Assembly: GCF_018446385.1 (NCBI RefSeq) | Contig: NC_055992.1 | Span: 102,938,947-103,002,946 of the forward strand | Direction of reading: 5' to 3' | Source: Zingiber officinale | Lineage: Eukaryota > Streptophyta > Magnoliopsida > Zingiberales > Zingiberaceae | Length of the DNA: 64,000 bases | In this document: piece by piece, positions 12,381-23,000 of the stretch | How the letters are laid out: every line of letters starts with the position of its first letter | Position numbering within the stretch: the stretch's first letter is position 1 | Notes under the pieces: model-generated | The model's input: the letters and a program-made list of their open reading frames with translations, nothing else | The model's database searches: none | Told to the model about the DNA's origin: nothing | Position numbers and translations under genes: made by a program

Positions 12381-13551
12381 CTTCTCGTTTCGGATGTAGG
12401 CTACGTTCCCACGGACGATGCCAAAATGATCCTGTCCAAAAATGAGAGGGTGGAAAGTTAGGGATGTGGCTGCTATGCTAACTGGCTGTAGAATGCGCTT
12501 CGCTCTGCAAAACAAGTAATATTAGTGCCGAGCCAGGGAAGGGGTCTCCGATGTTAGCCCTCCGACGCTCAAGTCAGTCACTGGAAGTATAGAAGGAAGC
12601 AGAGCAACAGTAATGCAAGCGCAAACAGTAATAACGCGTACCTCCACCGGTGATTGACCCCCATTTATATAGAACCCTGGTGGGTGATGTGCATGCTCCT
12701 CGATGCGTGGACACGTTCTCCAATATGTCCTATGAAGGGACCTGTCAGGAAAGTATCTCTAACACCATACCTTAACGGGACATGTATATCCCTAACAAGG
12801 CAATAGAAACTTCTATCGTACGATCCGTCTGTCGACTATGTCTCGTGTCAGCGACATTATCTCCCAGAAGGATATCGAGAGATACGACAATTATCCTGCT
12901 ACTTGGCCGAGCGGGATAGCCGCTCGGCAGGGACTCTTTCGCTCCGTCAGCTTCAGAGAGATGATAAGTGTTAGGATCGGTGATCGCGGCTAGAGAGGGG
13001 GGTGTGAATAGCCACCCCAAAATACTCGTTTCTTTCTACAATTAGGGTTAGCGCAGCGGAAATAAAACGAATAGAAACGAAAGGGAAGGAAGACAAACCT
13101 CAAACAAACCGATGTAACGAGGTTCGGAGATAAACTCCTACTCCTCGGCGTGTCCGTAAGGTGGACGAAGCCTATCAATCCGTCGATGGATGAGTCCCCG
13201 GAGAACCGGCTAATAGATGCTCCTTGTGGGTGGAGAAACCTCGCCACAATACTTGTAACAACAAGAAAGGAGTACAAGGAAAGCAAGAAGCAAATACAAA
13301 CAACAATATGAATGCAACACTCGCTTGCCTTCTCTGTCGACCGGAGGCGATGAAGCAGCAACATCACAACCCAACTGCAGCAGCTGATCGACGACTGAAA
13401 GCTCACGCGAAGCTTCGGAAGCGAGCTCAACAAAGGTCAGAACCTCAGAGCACAGAAGCAGAAGCTTCAATCCAAGGAAGAAGAAGAAGAAGAAGCAGAG
13501 GCTCTCTACGCCTTCAGTACTGAAAGTACTGAAGAAATCTAGTATCAGACA

Positions 13552-13760
13552 CTGATCGGTCTACGGACCGATCTCTCCACCCATCTGTGTGTAATCTGAT
13601 CGGTCGGGGACCGATCAGGTCGGCCTCGCACGCGGACCTCTTCAGTCCAGTCGGCTTTTACCCCGACCGGGCAGATACAGAGGAATTTATGTTCGACGAG
13701 CCGTCATCGGACCGATCGAATATTTGAGATCTTTATATCGATCACGGATCGATCCAGCTC
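13552..13760. repeat. Palindrome cluster, GATCGGTC/GACCGATC type
   Basis: Inverted pairs such as GATCGGTC-tacg-GACCGATC and GATCGGTC-ggg-GACCGATC recur with further single arms (accgatcg near 13711, cggatcgatcc near 13745). The cluster lies between the hairpin array and the conserved block near the LTR end. It is the counterpart of palindrome clusters in the other LTRs of the window. Confidence 0.7.
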
Positions 13761-13787
13761 ATGATTTTCGCCCAAACCAAGTCCAAA

Positions 13788-13990
13788 CCAACATCCGGTC
13801 AATCTTGACCTGTTGGTACATTGCGCCTAGCATCCAGTCACTCCCTTGACCTGCTAGGACTCCCCGCTAAGTGTCAGGTCAATCCCTTTGACCCACTTAG
13901 ACTTTTCTCTCCGTACCAAGTATCCGGTCAATCCTATGACCTACTTGGACTTCCCATCACCAGATGTCCGATCACCCTTGATCCATCTGG
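13788..13990. repeat. Array of five two-stem hairpins with covarying outer stems
   Basis: All five units have the form outer arm, 3-base bulge (tcc or tca), GGTCA-type arm, short loop, TGACC-type arm, outer arm. Unit 13788-13816 has outer arms CCAACA and TGTTGG. Unit 13826-13858 has CCTAGCA and TGCTAGG. Unit 13867-13900 has CTAAGTG and CACTTAG. Unit 13916-13948 has CCAAGTA and TACTTGG. Unit 13960-13990 has CCAGATG and CATCTGG. Every outer stem is a perfect 6-7 bp match although its sequence differs from unit to unit. In the last unit the inner stem also changes in compensation (GATCA with TGATC). This is seen directly in the sequence. Confidence 0.9.
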
Positions 13991-13999
13991 ATTTTCCCT

Positions 14000-14380
14000 T
14001 GCCCGGCTTCACTCACCAGGACTTTCACCTAGCTTCACTCACTAGGGTTTTCACCTGGCTTCACTCACCAGGATTTCCAATCTGCCTGGCTTCACTCACA
14101 AGGATTTCCCAACTGCCTGGCTTCACTCACCAGGACTTTTCCAACTGCCTGGCTTCACTTACCAGGACTTTCCACATCCGGTCCAGAGAACGAGCTCCCA
14201 AGCCCTCTCTGACCACAGTCCGGAGAACGAGCTTCCGAGCCCTCTCCGACTTCCCATGTGCCAAGCTTCCATACTTGGACTTCTCCGTGCCAAGTCTCCA
14301 TACTTGGACTTTTCCCGTGCCAAGTCTCCATACTTGGACTTGTCCCGTGCCAAGCTCCCTGCTTGGACTTTTCCGAGTCA
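14000..14380. repeat. Second array of small hairpins (CCTGG/CCAGG and CCAAGT/ACTTGG types)
   Basis: Units of about 26-32 bp contain CCTGG-cttcactca-CCAGG, one with CCTAG-cttcactca-CTAGG (a compensatory pair), then from about 14258 CCAAGT-ctccat-ACTTGG repeats and one CCAAGC-tccct-GCTTGG, again compensatory. One unit has lost pairing (CCTGG with CAAGG). The tail near 14385-14575 repeats GGTCAA and TTGACC pairs. Confidence 0.8.
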
Positions 14381-15060
14381 GGTCAACTCACCTTGGGTCA
14401 ACCAGGTCAACCTTGACCGCGGGTTGCACCCACAATCTCCCAAGCTTGTATCCTTGTCAAACATCAAGGTACAAACATTGTCAAACATAACTCGTCAAAC
14501 ATCAAAACACAACTCGAGTCAAGTCAACTCGAGTCTGGTCAACCAGGTCAACCTTGACCTAAGGTTGCACCAACAATAAGGATCCAGTTGTTTGGCCAAG
14601 CAGGGTAGCCGCTCGATCGGGATCCCTCTGCTTTGTCGACCTCAATTGCTCTTTGTGTAGTAACATGCCCTCCTCGTTCGGATAACCTCTCCGATCTCCT
14701 TAGCATCTTGCTGCTTCATACCGAACGTCTAGCTATCTTACCGTATTATCCGAGCTAGACGGTTGGCCCATCCGGATACTTATTACCCAACCGGCCTTTG
14801 CAACCTCTTGTCGATCGGACTTTCGGCGCCTGCCCTGATCGACCGTTGTAGTCGACCTCCGTTCGACCACTGTAAGTGAGTATTTTGATATCTTAGTATT
14901 GACCACCTTGACTTTGACCTCTATCTCGACGGTTGACTCATGTCGAATGGGCTCCTTCTAGTACCGCATCAATTAGGAAGAAAATCCTAATTTAAATATC
15001 GGAGTGGCTACGAGATTCGTCTCACGGCCCGTCTAACCTTCCCTCTAAATGTATTCCATG

Positions 15061-15135
15061 TTCTTTCACCCCCTTCTCTGGTGGCAAGTGAAGGGGTCTC
15101 TCTAAATGTATTCCATGTTCTTTCACCCCCTTCAC
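15061..15135. repeat. Tandem duplication of the SINE target flank (about 57 bp)
   Basis: The string ending TCTTTCACCCCCTTCxCTGG, with its upstream tctaaatgtattccatg, occurs twice in tandem, from about 15046 and from about 15103. The duplicated unit includes the 20-bp target word and the first bases of the SINE end (ggtggcaa). Confidence 0.75.
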
Positions 15136-15556
15136 TGGTGGCAAAAGACGAATACGTTCGGCCCCAGTGCCCCGCTAACCCGTCCCAGGGCCAACACGAA
15201 GGAGGTAAATCACGGACGACTACTAGCCTTTGGAATAGTGACTAGCACATAAGAGAGACATTTACCTCGCCCTTGTCGAGATTTGAACCTCAGACCTCAT
15301 TGGTGGCAACATCTCATGTGCTAGCCACTAGACCCATCCGAGGGGACAAAAATTATATGGATAAATTTTTTATAGTGACCAACATCACCGCTGAAACGAC
15401 CCCTTATCAGAAACCCCCGAAGGGATTTTTGGATGAACGGTACCACTTAATTGATAAGAGCCTGCGCAGGGGGTGCTCGAACATGGCACCTCAATCAAAG
15501 AGTACAACGTCATAACTAGAGTACCCCTGGTTCGATTGTTCTTTCACCCCCTTCAC
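15116..15556 (-). mobile_element. SINE-containing insertion, about 400 bp, flanked by a 20-bp direct repeat
   Basis: TGTTCTTTCACCCCCTTCAC occurs at 15116-15135 and again at 15537-15556. The left part of the insert (15136 to about 15345), read on the minus strand, is an Au-like plant SINE. It has a box A-like GTGGCTAGCACATGAG, a box B-like GAGGTTCAAATCTC, the body words GTGATTTACCTCC and GGGACGGGTT, and the 3' end CTTTTGCCACCA. The right part (15350-15536) is unidentified and may be a second short element. No coding gene is present. Confidence 0.7.
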
Positions 15557-15815
15557 AGACAATAGTAGGAGTGTGTGCATGTCAACTCATTCATTGGTTG
15601 ATGGATCATGGGTTGATGGCATGATCATTCACAGTATTTTGGCAGAAACAATCAACAACGTTCCCGCGCCACCATTTGCGCCCAAGCCTGCATCATCCCA
15701 AGCTCGGATTCGATGTCAGTGTCTCCGTCTCCATTGACCTACACCAATGAATTAAATTGCAATCGCCGGCGTGGTGACTACAGTGGTCTCCGGATTAATT
15801 GTTAAAGGTAAATCA

Positions 15816-16020
15816 TGTGGCAAAAGGCGAAATCGCTCACCCCTAGCGCCCCCGCCGCACCCGACCCAAGACTATCACGAGGGAGATAAATCACAGCATC
15901 CTGAGCAGGCATGTGGCAGGTGGGGTGAGTTGCACAGGGTCCGGGGATTTACGCCCCGACTACCCTGAGTTTCGACCCCGCGACATCATATGGTAAGTAT
16001 CCCACATATCAATTCGGATG
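15816..16020 (-). mobile_element. Second Au-like SINE copy
   Basis: Read on the minus strand the sequence runs from a box B-like GGGGTCGAAACTCAGGG through GTGATTTATCTCCCTCGTG and GGGGGCGCTAGGGGTGAGCG to CCTTTTGCCACA at 15816. It matches the body of the SINE at 22119-22335 in order and wording. The 5' edge and TSD were not resolved. Confidence 0.65.
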
Positions 16021-16339
16021 ACCTATGGGATCGAATGATGATGCTTGATTGATCCATTAATATATTGATTTTATTATAAGGAAAATCTTTAAAAAAATAC
16101 ATAAATAATATGTTTGTTGTTAAATTGAATAATATTATAATAGCTCCGGGATAATAATGAACCTCCATCAGTATTTTCTAATTTATTTTAATAAAGAAAT
16201 TTTATGGAATTAATTACTTTTAAAATTAATTGATTCAAAACGTTGGACAACTGAATTTTAAAAAATTATTATGATAAAAAAATTTTAAAAAAAATTGGTT
16301 AAATAAAAATTGAGTGACTCGCCACCCAATTTCATACCC

Positions 16340-17065
16340 GCAACTGGTTGAACCGGCCGATTACAAACAGGGAAAGGGGCGGCTGTCGACGACCCGAATC
16401 GGCTTGGTTTAGAAACAACCCCAATCCCTTGTGTTCGACTCTTGCGTTACCTCCTCCCTCTCCGACGTCGACGCCATTGCCGTATCTCTCGTCGCCATGC
16501 GGTAACAGTCGGCTGCTTCTTGCCGATGGTGGAGCTACCTACCCTTCTTGGTCCCTGCTGACGGCGGACCACCCGATCCGACGCCAACTCCAGACATCTC
16601 TCCGCTATTTTCTTAGTTGGAGTGTAGGTATTTCCTCTAATTTATGTTCATTCTTCCTTCATATTCGCAGTCCCGTTTCTGATTTGTGTGGTTATTGAAA
16701 AGACTAAAGCTTGTTGATGTTCGTGAATGCTTTGAGATACTATTTATTGTGAGGGCACATTACTGAGAATGAAGAAAATTTTGAAATTGATTTAAATAAA
16801 GATTTGATGGTAGATTGTACTCGTACCTAGTGTTTTTTTTTTTCTTCTTTTTCATTTTGTAGCTGCAAGTTTTCGGTTTTCATTCATGAGAGCAGTTTAA
16901 ATCTAATCTTATAGGAACGTCTGTGGATGCCATATTACCATGAAACTTTATCCTTTTTCTTGTACATTGATGAAATTTACTATCTTGTCTTAGGTTTTCT
17001 TTTGACTGTAATGATTCCTGATAGCAGTTAATATGTAGCAGGATCATACTTTTAATGCTCTAAGC
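16340..17065 (+). promoter_or_regulatory. Promoter-proximal region and 5' UTR of CPL4, with a leader intron and a 2-codon uORF
   Basis: A C-rich stretch near 16380-16627 looks like a noncoding first exon. A donor (GTAG then gtattt, intron from 16628) and an acceptor (TAGCAG ending at 17041) would join it to the coding exon; this splice is an inference. In the mature leader, ATG CTC TAA at 17055-17063 is a minimal upstream ORF whose stop ends two bases before the main ATG at 17066. Terminating so close to the real start usually lowers or conditions translation. Confidence 0.5.
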
Positions 17066-20000
17066 ATGAGCCTAGGGGCAGAATCTTCATTGCAATCTTC
17101 AAGCAGCAGTGAAGACTTTGCGGCTTTTCTTGACTCAGAGTTGGAATTAGCTTCTTGCGACAGTTCTCCTAATGAAGGGGATGTGACAAATAATGAGGAA
17201 ATTGATCCTCCGCAAAGGTATAAGTTAGGATTGAAATTTCACCAAATATCTTTACATTCCATGTTGAAGCCTTTAGGTTTATTCTTAATATCTAACAACA
17301 TATGAAATAGAACAGAGATTTTTTGATTGTGCATAAACAGCCCACTATGAAAAAATGGGTGCTTGATATTTTTTGGAACTTGAATGTGTTGGCTCATGCC
17401 CTATATCTATTTCATTATCTTCCCACAATTGGCTGATAATTAATCATCCAGTATATTGACATTGATGTTATGGCTGCATATTCACCTCTTCTAGAGTGGA
17501 TAATATTAACCAGATAATTGCATACTTTTCTGTTGCTGCCATTTTAACAATGATTATTATATGGTTTTATGTGGAATGTCAGATAGTCATTCTTCTCTAC
17601 TCGATCACTTTGTTTGTTCATGTTTGACATTGATAAAAGTATAAACTAATGTCATTGTATACATTACACCTTTATCGTTATGCCTATAAATTAATAGTGG
17701 GTTTAATCTTGTTGCATGTGTTTGCAGGAGTAAAAAACAAAAAATGGAGGGGTTTAAGACTTCAGAAGATCTTGAAACTGAAAGATTGGTCAAGCCAATT
17801 GAAGAACATATTGGTATCTCTAATTAGCTTGATGAGTAAGATAATGTTGTCATTCCCTTATTGAATTTTCTCTAGTATAGGATGAAAAGTGTAACACCCA
17901 ATTGAAAAGAACTTTTTTTATTGATAAGTCTACCTGGATTTTCATATACTAAGAAACATTAAATGCAACATAAGAAGATATCTGATTAGCTATCATTTCA
18001 TTTGAATACTATAAAAAAAAAATGGTAGCTTTGACCTTATATTTTTTCTTAGGTATGCTGAAACTTTCAAGTATGGAAAGAACAATCTCAGTTAAAATTT
18101 ATCATAATGTGCAGTAAACATATGAAGCTAGAAGCATGAGTTATCATAATGTGTAGATTTTTTATTTAACAATTAAGTACTTTGAGAAGGGAAATAATTT
18201 TCGTCATAAGGATATTTCAGTGCCTTGGGAGTTTGGATTTGACTTCCTATTAATTGTACATATTATTTGAAGGAACTTGGAGAAATGACTCAGTTTGTTA
18301 GGGTAGAGTGGACATAAAAATGGCCTTTGACTTTGAAAATTGTTGCTCAACTTTTAGTGTTATAAGACTGTAGTTGACATATTAGATAAAAGACATATAT
18401 TTTGATGTGGAACAGGGTTTGCATGAGAAGGTTATGTGAAACAACTGAACAAGTTTCTGTTTTTTTTTAATATTGTTCAATAAAATTGGTTTGCATAATA
18501 TTGATAATTATTAAGTTAACAATTATTATCAGTTTAAAACATACTGTTATTAGCCAAATAATTTTAAATTGGATCATAGATTGCAAAATTTGTAATCCAA
18601 ACATGAAAATAATTCACCATTCTATAGACTTCTTGCTGTATGATGTAAAAAGGCAACACGTTTGACTACTTTGTTTTTTTTGTTCAATTGAAACCCATTT
18701 CAATCCTAAAGATGAAGCAAGATTACCTTGGAAAATTTTAGATTGTCTGATTAGATGTATAATGAAATGGTATCTTGATCAACTACTTTAATTTCACAAT
18801 AAAGATGTCAACATCTTTTTAATTCATAAAAAATATTTAATACATCTTATGCTACAAGTTTCTCATGATAACAGATGAATTTGCAGTTTTTAGCCTTGTA
18901 AGGGCACAAAATGGTCTTTCTAATTTGTTGCTGGTGCATCTGCCACTGGGAAGATGTACCATACTTACATAATCTAAGATTGATTGATTAGATGTATGCA
19001 ATGAGATTTATCTTGATCAACCACTTTCGTTTCTGCAGTAGAAATGTCTTGACGTTTCCAATTGATCAAAACTTTCTTTTATTGTGTATCATTCTATTAT
19101 TTAACTTGTTACAGTCTGATAGATTAATTTGAAAGGTTGCAATACCTAAGATTGCATGATGGCCTGTCTTATTTGTTGGATGTGCAGGTACATCTACTCT
19201 TGGAAAGAATGTAATATGTCCTCCACATCCTGGTTTCTTTAAAGGATTATGCATCAGATGCGGGCAAATAGAAGAAGATGAATCAGGTGTTGCATTTGGT
19301 TATATCCATAAGGTAATCTAGTCTGCTGTGAGAGAGAACAACTTTTGTGCTTATACTTGCATTTTCAATTACTACACAAGGTAAGGAATTTAACTGAAAA
19401 CTGTCACTAACTGCACTACCCTGAGACTGTGTTGGTAACACATGCTGTTCACTACTTATTCTAGTTGCTTGGTGGACACGCAAAAGCAGAATCAAAGAAA
19501 ATGCATATGTTAGTTGAATGGCCGAACAGGCACCATGTAGATCATGAGAAGATTGCAACAATGCAGACCAGTTTCTCTTTCAAACTAATTTCATTAGCTG
19601 ATCATTTCAATTTTATAACGTCATATTTTTGCACATTACAATTCTGAAACAAAAATTGCAGCCAAGATTAAAAAAAAAAAATGCCTTGATCTCAAGTAAA
19701 AAATGCTGAAAAAGAATATTACAATGTTCATTTGCCAAACTTCTTGAAACCTTTTTATGGTTTTGAATTGTAATGCATTAAAAAAATTGTTTATAGGACA
19801 CTGAGACACTTTTCAATTTTTTTTTCACATACAACATTTTTACTGACACACGTTAAGATTTTCGGTAACTGAAAAATAAGAATTAATATTAAACTTTAGT
19901 CAGTTTAATCTTTTGCTGAGTTGAATTCTTTTGTACACCCTTTCTATACCCCTTTTTTGTGGTAAAAGAACTTTGATATTGTACTACCATAAAGACATGT

Positions 20001-23000
20001 TCCATTTTGCAGGATTTAAGACTAGGTAATGTGGAAATGGCGAGGCTACGTGGTGCAGATCTGAAGAGTTTGTTGCATAAGAAAAAGTTGATATTGATCT
20101 TAGATTTGGACCATACTTTACTCAACTCAACACGTCTTGTTGATGTCATTTCTGATGAAGAATATTTGCTAAGACAGATTGATGGGATGAAAGGTATAAT
20201 GTTACAGATCTTATGAAATTTCTTTTCCTTTCCATCTTGTTTTAATGAATGTGTTGGATCGAAAGATTAGAGGGACAAAAAATAGGATAGGTTGAGATTG
20301 ATTATCATATTTCCCGCCTTAAGCTAATTTGCAATTATGTATATTTATAAATTTCAACTTAATTCTTTTGACACAAGTTTCTGCCACTATCAAATCACTA
20401 ATATTGGCTGGTAATGGTTATATAGTATTTGAAATGTACTAAAACAACAAACAAGCTGTGAATCCTAAATATTCAGAGTCACTACATGAATCCTAACCCT
20501 ACCATTTAACTCTGTTAGGACTTATTGCTCGTTGATGACTTAACCTTATCAAAACATGGTCAATATCCATATTCATGGGATTGGCATTGTTTTACGCCAG
20601 CAATTAGATCCCAATGCCACCTTTCGCCCTTTTCTTCCCAGACTAGAACCAACATTTGTGGTGTTGGTTTTATATTTTTTAAAAATATAGACCTGGCAAT
20701 GTTGAGGTAACTAGTAATTGTAAAATATTCTTGAAGTTTGTTCTCCAAATTCTTATTACAGTAATTGCTTTATTGTGTTACATTCAATTTTGTTAGATGC
20801 TTTATTTTACCTCTCTTTTTGTGTGCTATGTAGATGATTCAGACAGAAGCTTATTCAGATTGGATTCTATGCATATGTTGACAAAGTTGAGGCCCTTTGT
20901 CCATAATTTTCTGAAAGAAGCAAGTTCTTTATTTGAGATGTACATTTATACTATGGCAGAGCGTTCTTATGCTATTGAAATAGCCAAGCTCCTTGACCCT
21001 GGTAAAGTCTACTTTGATTCAAAAGTAATCACTCAAGCTGATTGCACCCAGAGACATCAGAAAGGCCTGGATGTGGTACTTGGTGCTGAAAGCCTTGTTG
21101 TGATTCTTGATGACACAGAAGTTGTAAGTTCTGTGTAGGTCTCTTTTTTCATTTGAAAGTGATAAATAATCTTAGCATATGAAAATATAACAATTATTCC
21201 CGCACATTTAATTTCATATATGATAAATAATAATGTAATGGCATATGCGGGACTACTACATAGTACAATACTCCCCTTAAGTTGGATAGTTCCTAATTTA
21301 TGTTTGACTTATTGACAAATAGAAAAATGTCTTACAACAATCAGATGTGTCCATATCAATGAATTGAGTGACTCATTATTCAATGAATTGTTTCTATTCC
21401 CAACTAATGAGGTGATTTCGGCGGAGTTACCTTGTGAAATTGAAGACAGATTTGTGAGAAATACCAACTTGTTTCTTGAGAAGAAATGAGAAACATGCTC
21501 AATCTCATTTGATTAAATTGTTGCCTTAGTCCTTGTTTGATCATACCCTTTAATTGATTTATTTTTAATGAAAGGCAGACATATGAAACCAAGTCTTTCC
21601 CTGATATTTCAAATTGGTATCCATATGGTGCAGTTGCATACTTCTAATTCAGTCAAGAAAGAGCCTTTTATACAACAGGGTTGCATCATAAATATAGATT
21701 ATCACTGAGTTTTCTTTGTTTCATTATTATATACTACTCACATCAGATTACATATATATTATTATACTTATACGGCACCACATCTACAACTACAGCCTAC
21801 CATTTACTTGAAAGAGGATTCAAACAAAAAATTTTATATTAAAAAAATCACCTAAAGAAAAGGAAAAAAAGGTGTAGCACCAGTTGCGAATTCTTGACCT
21901 TTTATCTTATAGGAGAAGATATGGACAACCTTTTAATCTATTCAAACGTGCAGCTTCACCTTTGCATGCATACTTCATAAATACAGAGTCTTTAGTTTGA
22001 GACTTGAGTAGAGGTGAGGACAAATAAATTACTCTTTTGATGCACAGCAATTGTTAAATTCAGCATCATACTGCTAGAACTCTCAACCTCCTGAGTATAG
22101 TCCTATAGGGAGGTTAGGCTGTCCCCTTGGGGCGGTGTGGTGGTTAAGGCATGGAGTGTTGCCACATGAGGTCTTGGAATCGAAACTCGACGTGTCCGAG
22201 CATGCCTTCCCCCATGTCTTGGCCACCTGCACTAATGGCTAGTAGTCATCTGTGATTTACCTCCTCCGTGTTGACCTAGGGACGGGTTGGCAGGGGCACT
22301 GGGGGCGAGCGAATCACCTTTTTTTTTTTGCCACATATAGGGAGGTTAGGCCATCATATAAAGCATGTGGTCTTCCCATAGTGGAATTTTGAAGGAGAAA
22401 AAAATTTACCTGAAGAAAAGGCATGCTCTATCTGCTGTTACCAAGTTGAAACTAATAGGACATGAAATCATTCAAATACACCCACATATATAACATTATA
22501 ACATGATAGCTAGTATAAATATCTCATGTTGGGTTAAACTATCTAATCAAGCATTTCTAAAATTTATGTGATGCAGATTGAGTCTTTGTTATGGTTCTGA
22601 AAAATTATTTATTTGTTTGACTGGAATATTCTATGGATTGGCTGTCTATTTTAGTGTTTTATTCTTCTAGACTGCTAAATATCTTACCCGCCCTTAGTTA
22701 TTACCTCAGCACCAGCAGTTTAAGGCATGCAATAAAGGAGATTTGATAAGTGTCAACCATAGACAGCCTAAAAGCCTTCAGAAAATGATAATTATGTGGG
22801 AAGATATGTTGTTGTCTGAATAGATGAAATTTGGAAAGGAGGGTTGTTTGTTGAATTTGAAAGACAGATAAATGATCCAAGCAATATGATAGAAAACATT
22901 GCATTTTTCTTCGATGTGATATTACATAGCCATATCTCACTAGGAAAAGAAAATTTTAGCACATGATCTTGTGCTTAGCAAATGTTTGTGATATCAAGGG

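Larger units (their letters stand above)
12964..14580 (-). mobile_element. Solo LTR, 1.6 kb, with perfect TSD ataag
   Basis: The LTR body is 12969-14575, starting TGTTAGG and ending CACCAACA. The 5 bp on both sides are ataag (12964-12968 and 14576-14580), so it is a solo LTR left by recombination between two LTRs. On the minus strand its last 150 bases contain the block TTACGGACACGCCG-AGGAGTAGGAG-TTATCTCCGAAC (13116-13176), shared with other LTRs in this window. Its U3 carries a hairpin array and a palindrome cluster. Small frames such as 13888-14490 merely translate these repeats. Confidence 0.9.
4930..14970 (-). mobile_element. Decayed Ty3/gypsy retrotransposon of the Tat/Ogre type
   Basis: From right to left on the minus strand the order is LTR, gag, protease, reverse transcriptase, RNase H, integrase, then a 3' region with a 37-bp tandem array and an ORF on the opposite strand. 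This order is Ty3/gypsy. Tandem repeats and additional ORFs between pol and the 3' LTR are known hallmarks of the Tat lineage. Every domain carries stops or frameshifts, so the copy is dead. The right edge is set by a probable LTR start, TGATGC on the minus strand at 14970. The left LTR was not recognised and the element seems truncated near 4930. A 1.6-kb solo LTR interrupts the right LTR. Confidence 0.75.
12552..14970 (-). mobile_element. Probable 5' LTR of the Tat element, split by a solo LTR
   Basis: In element orientation it starts TGATGCGG at 14970 and may end GCTAACA at 12552; the ends are tentative. A TATA box (CTATATAAATG on the minus strand, near 12663-12680) lies inside. Removing the inserted solo LTR and its duplicated 5 bp at 12964-14575 leaves about 0.8 kb. 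No matching left LTR was found to confirm the ends. Confidence 0.45.

Noticed and set aside
13888-14490. 200-codon frame rich in PDFPxPxFT-like words
   Set aside because: It follows the hairpin minisatellite of a solo LTR; the period and pairing explain the sequence better than a protein.
15240-15345. tRNA gene suggested by box A and box B words
   Set aside because: No cloverleaf can be formed; the words belong to a tRNA-derived SINE.
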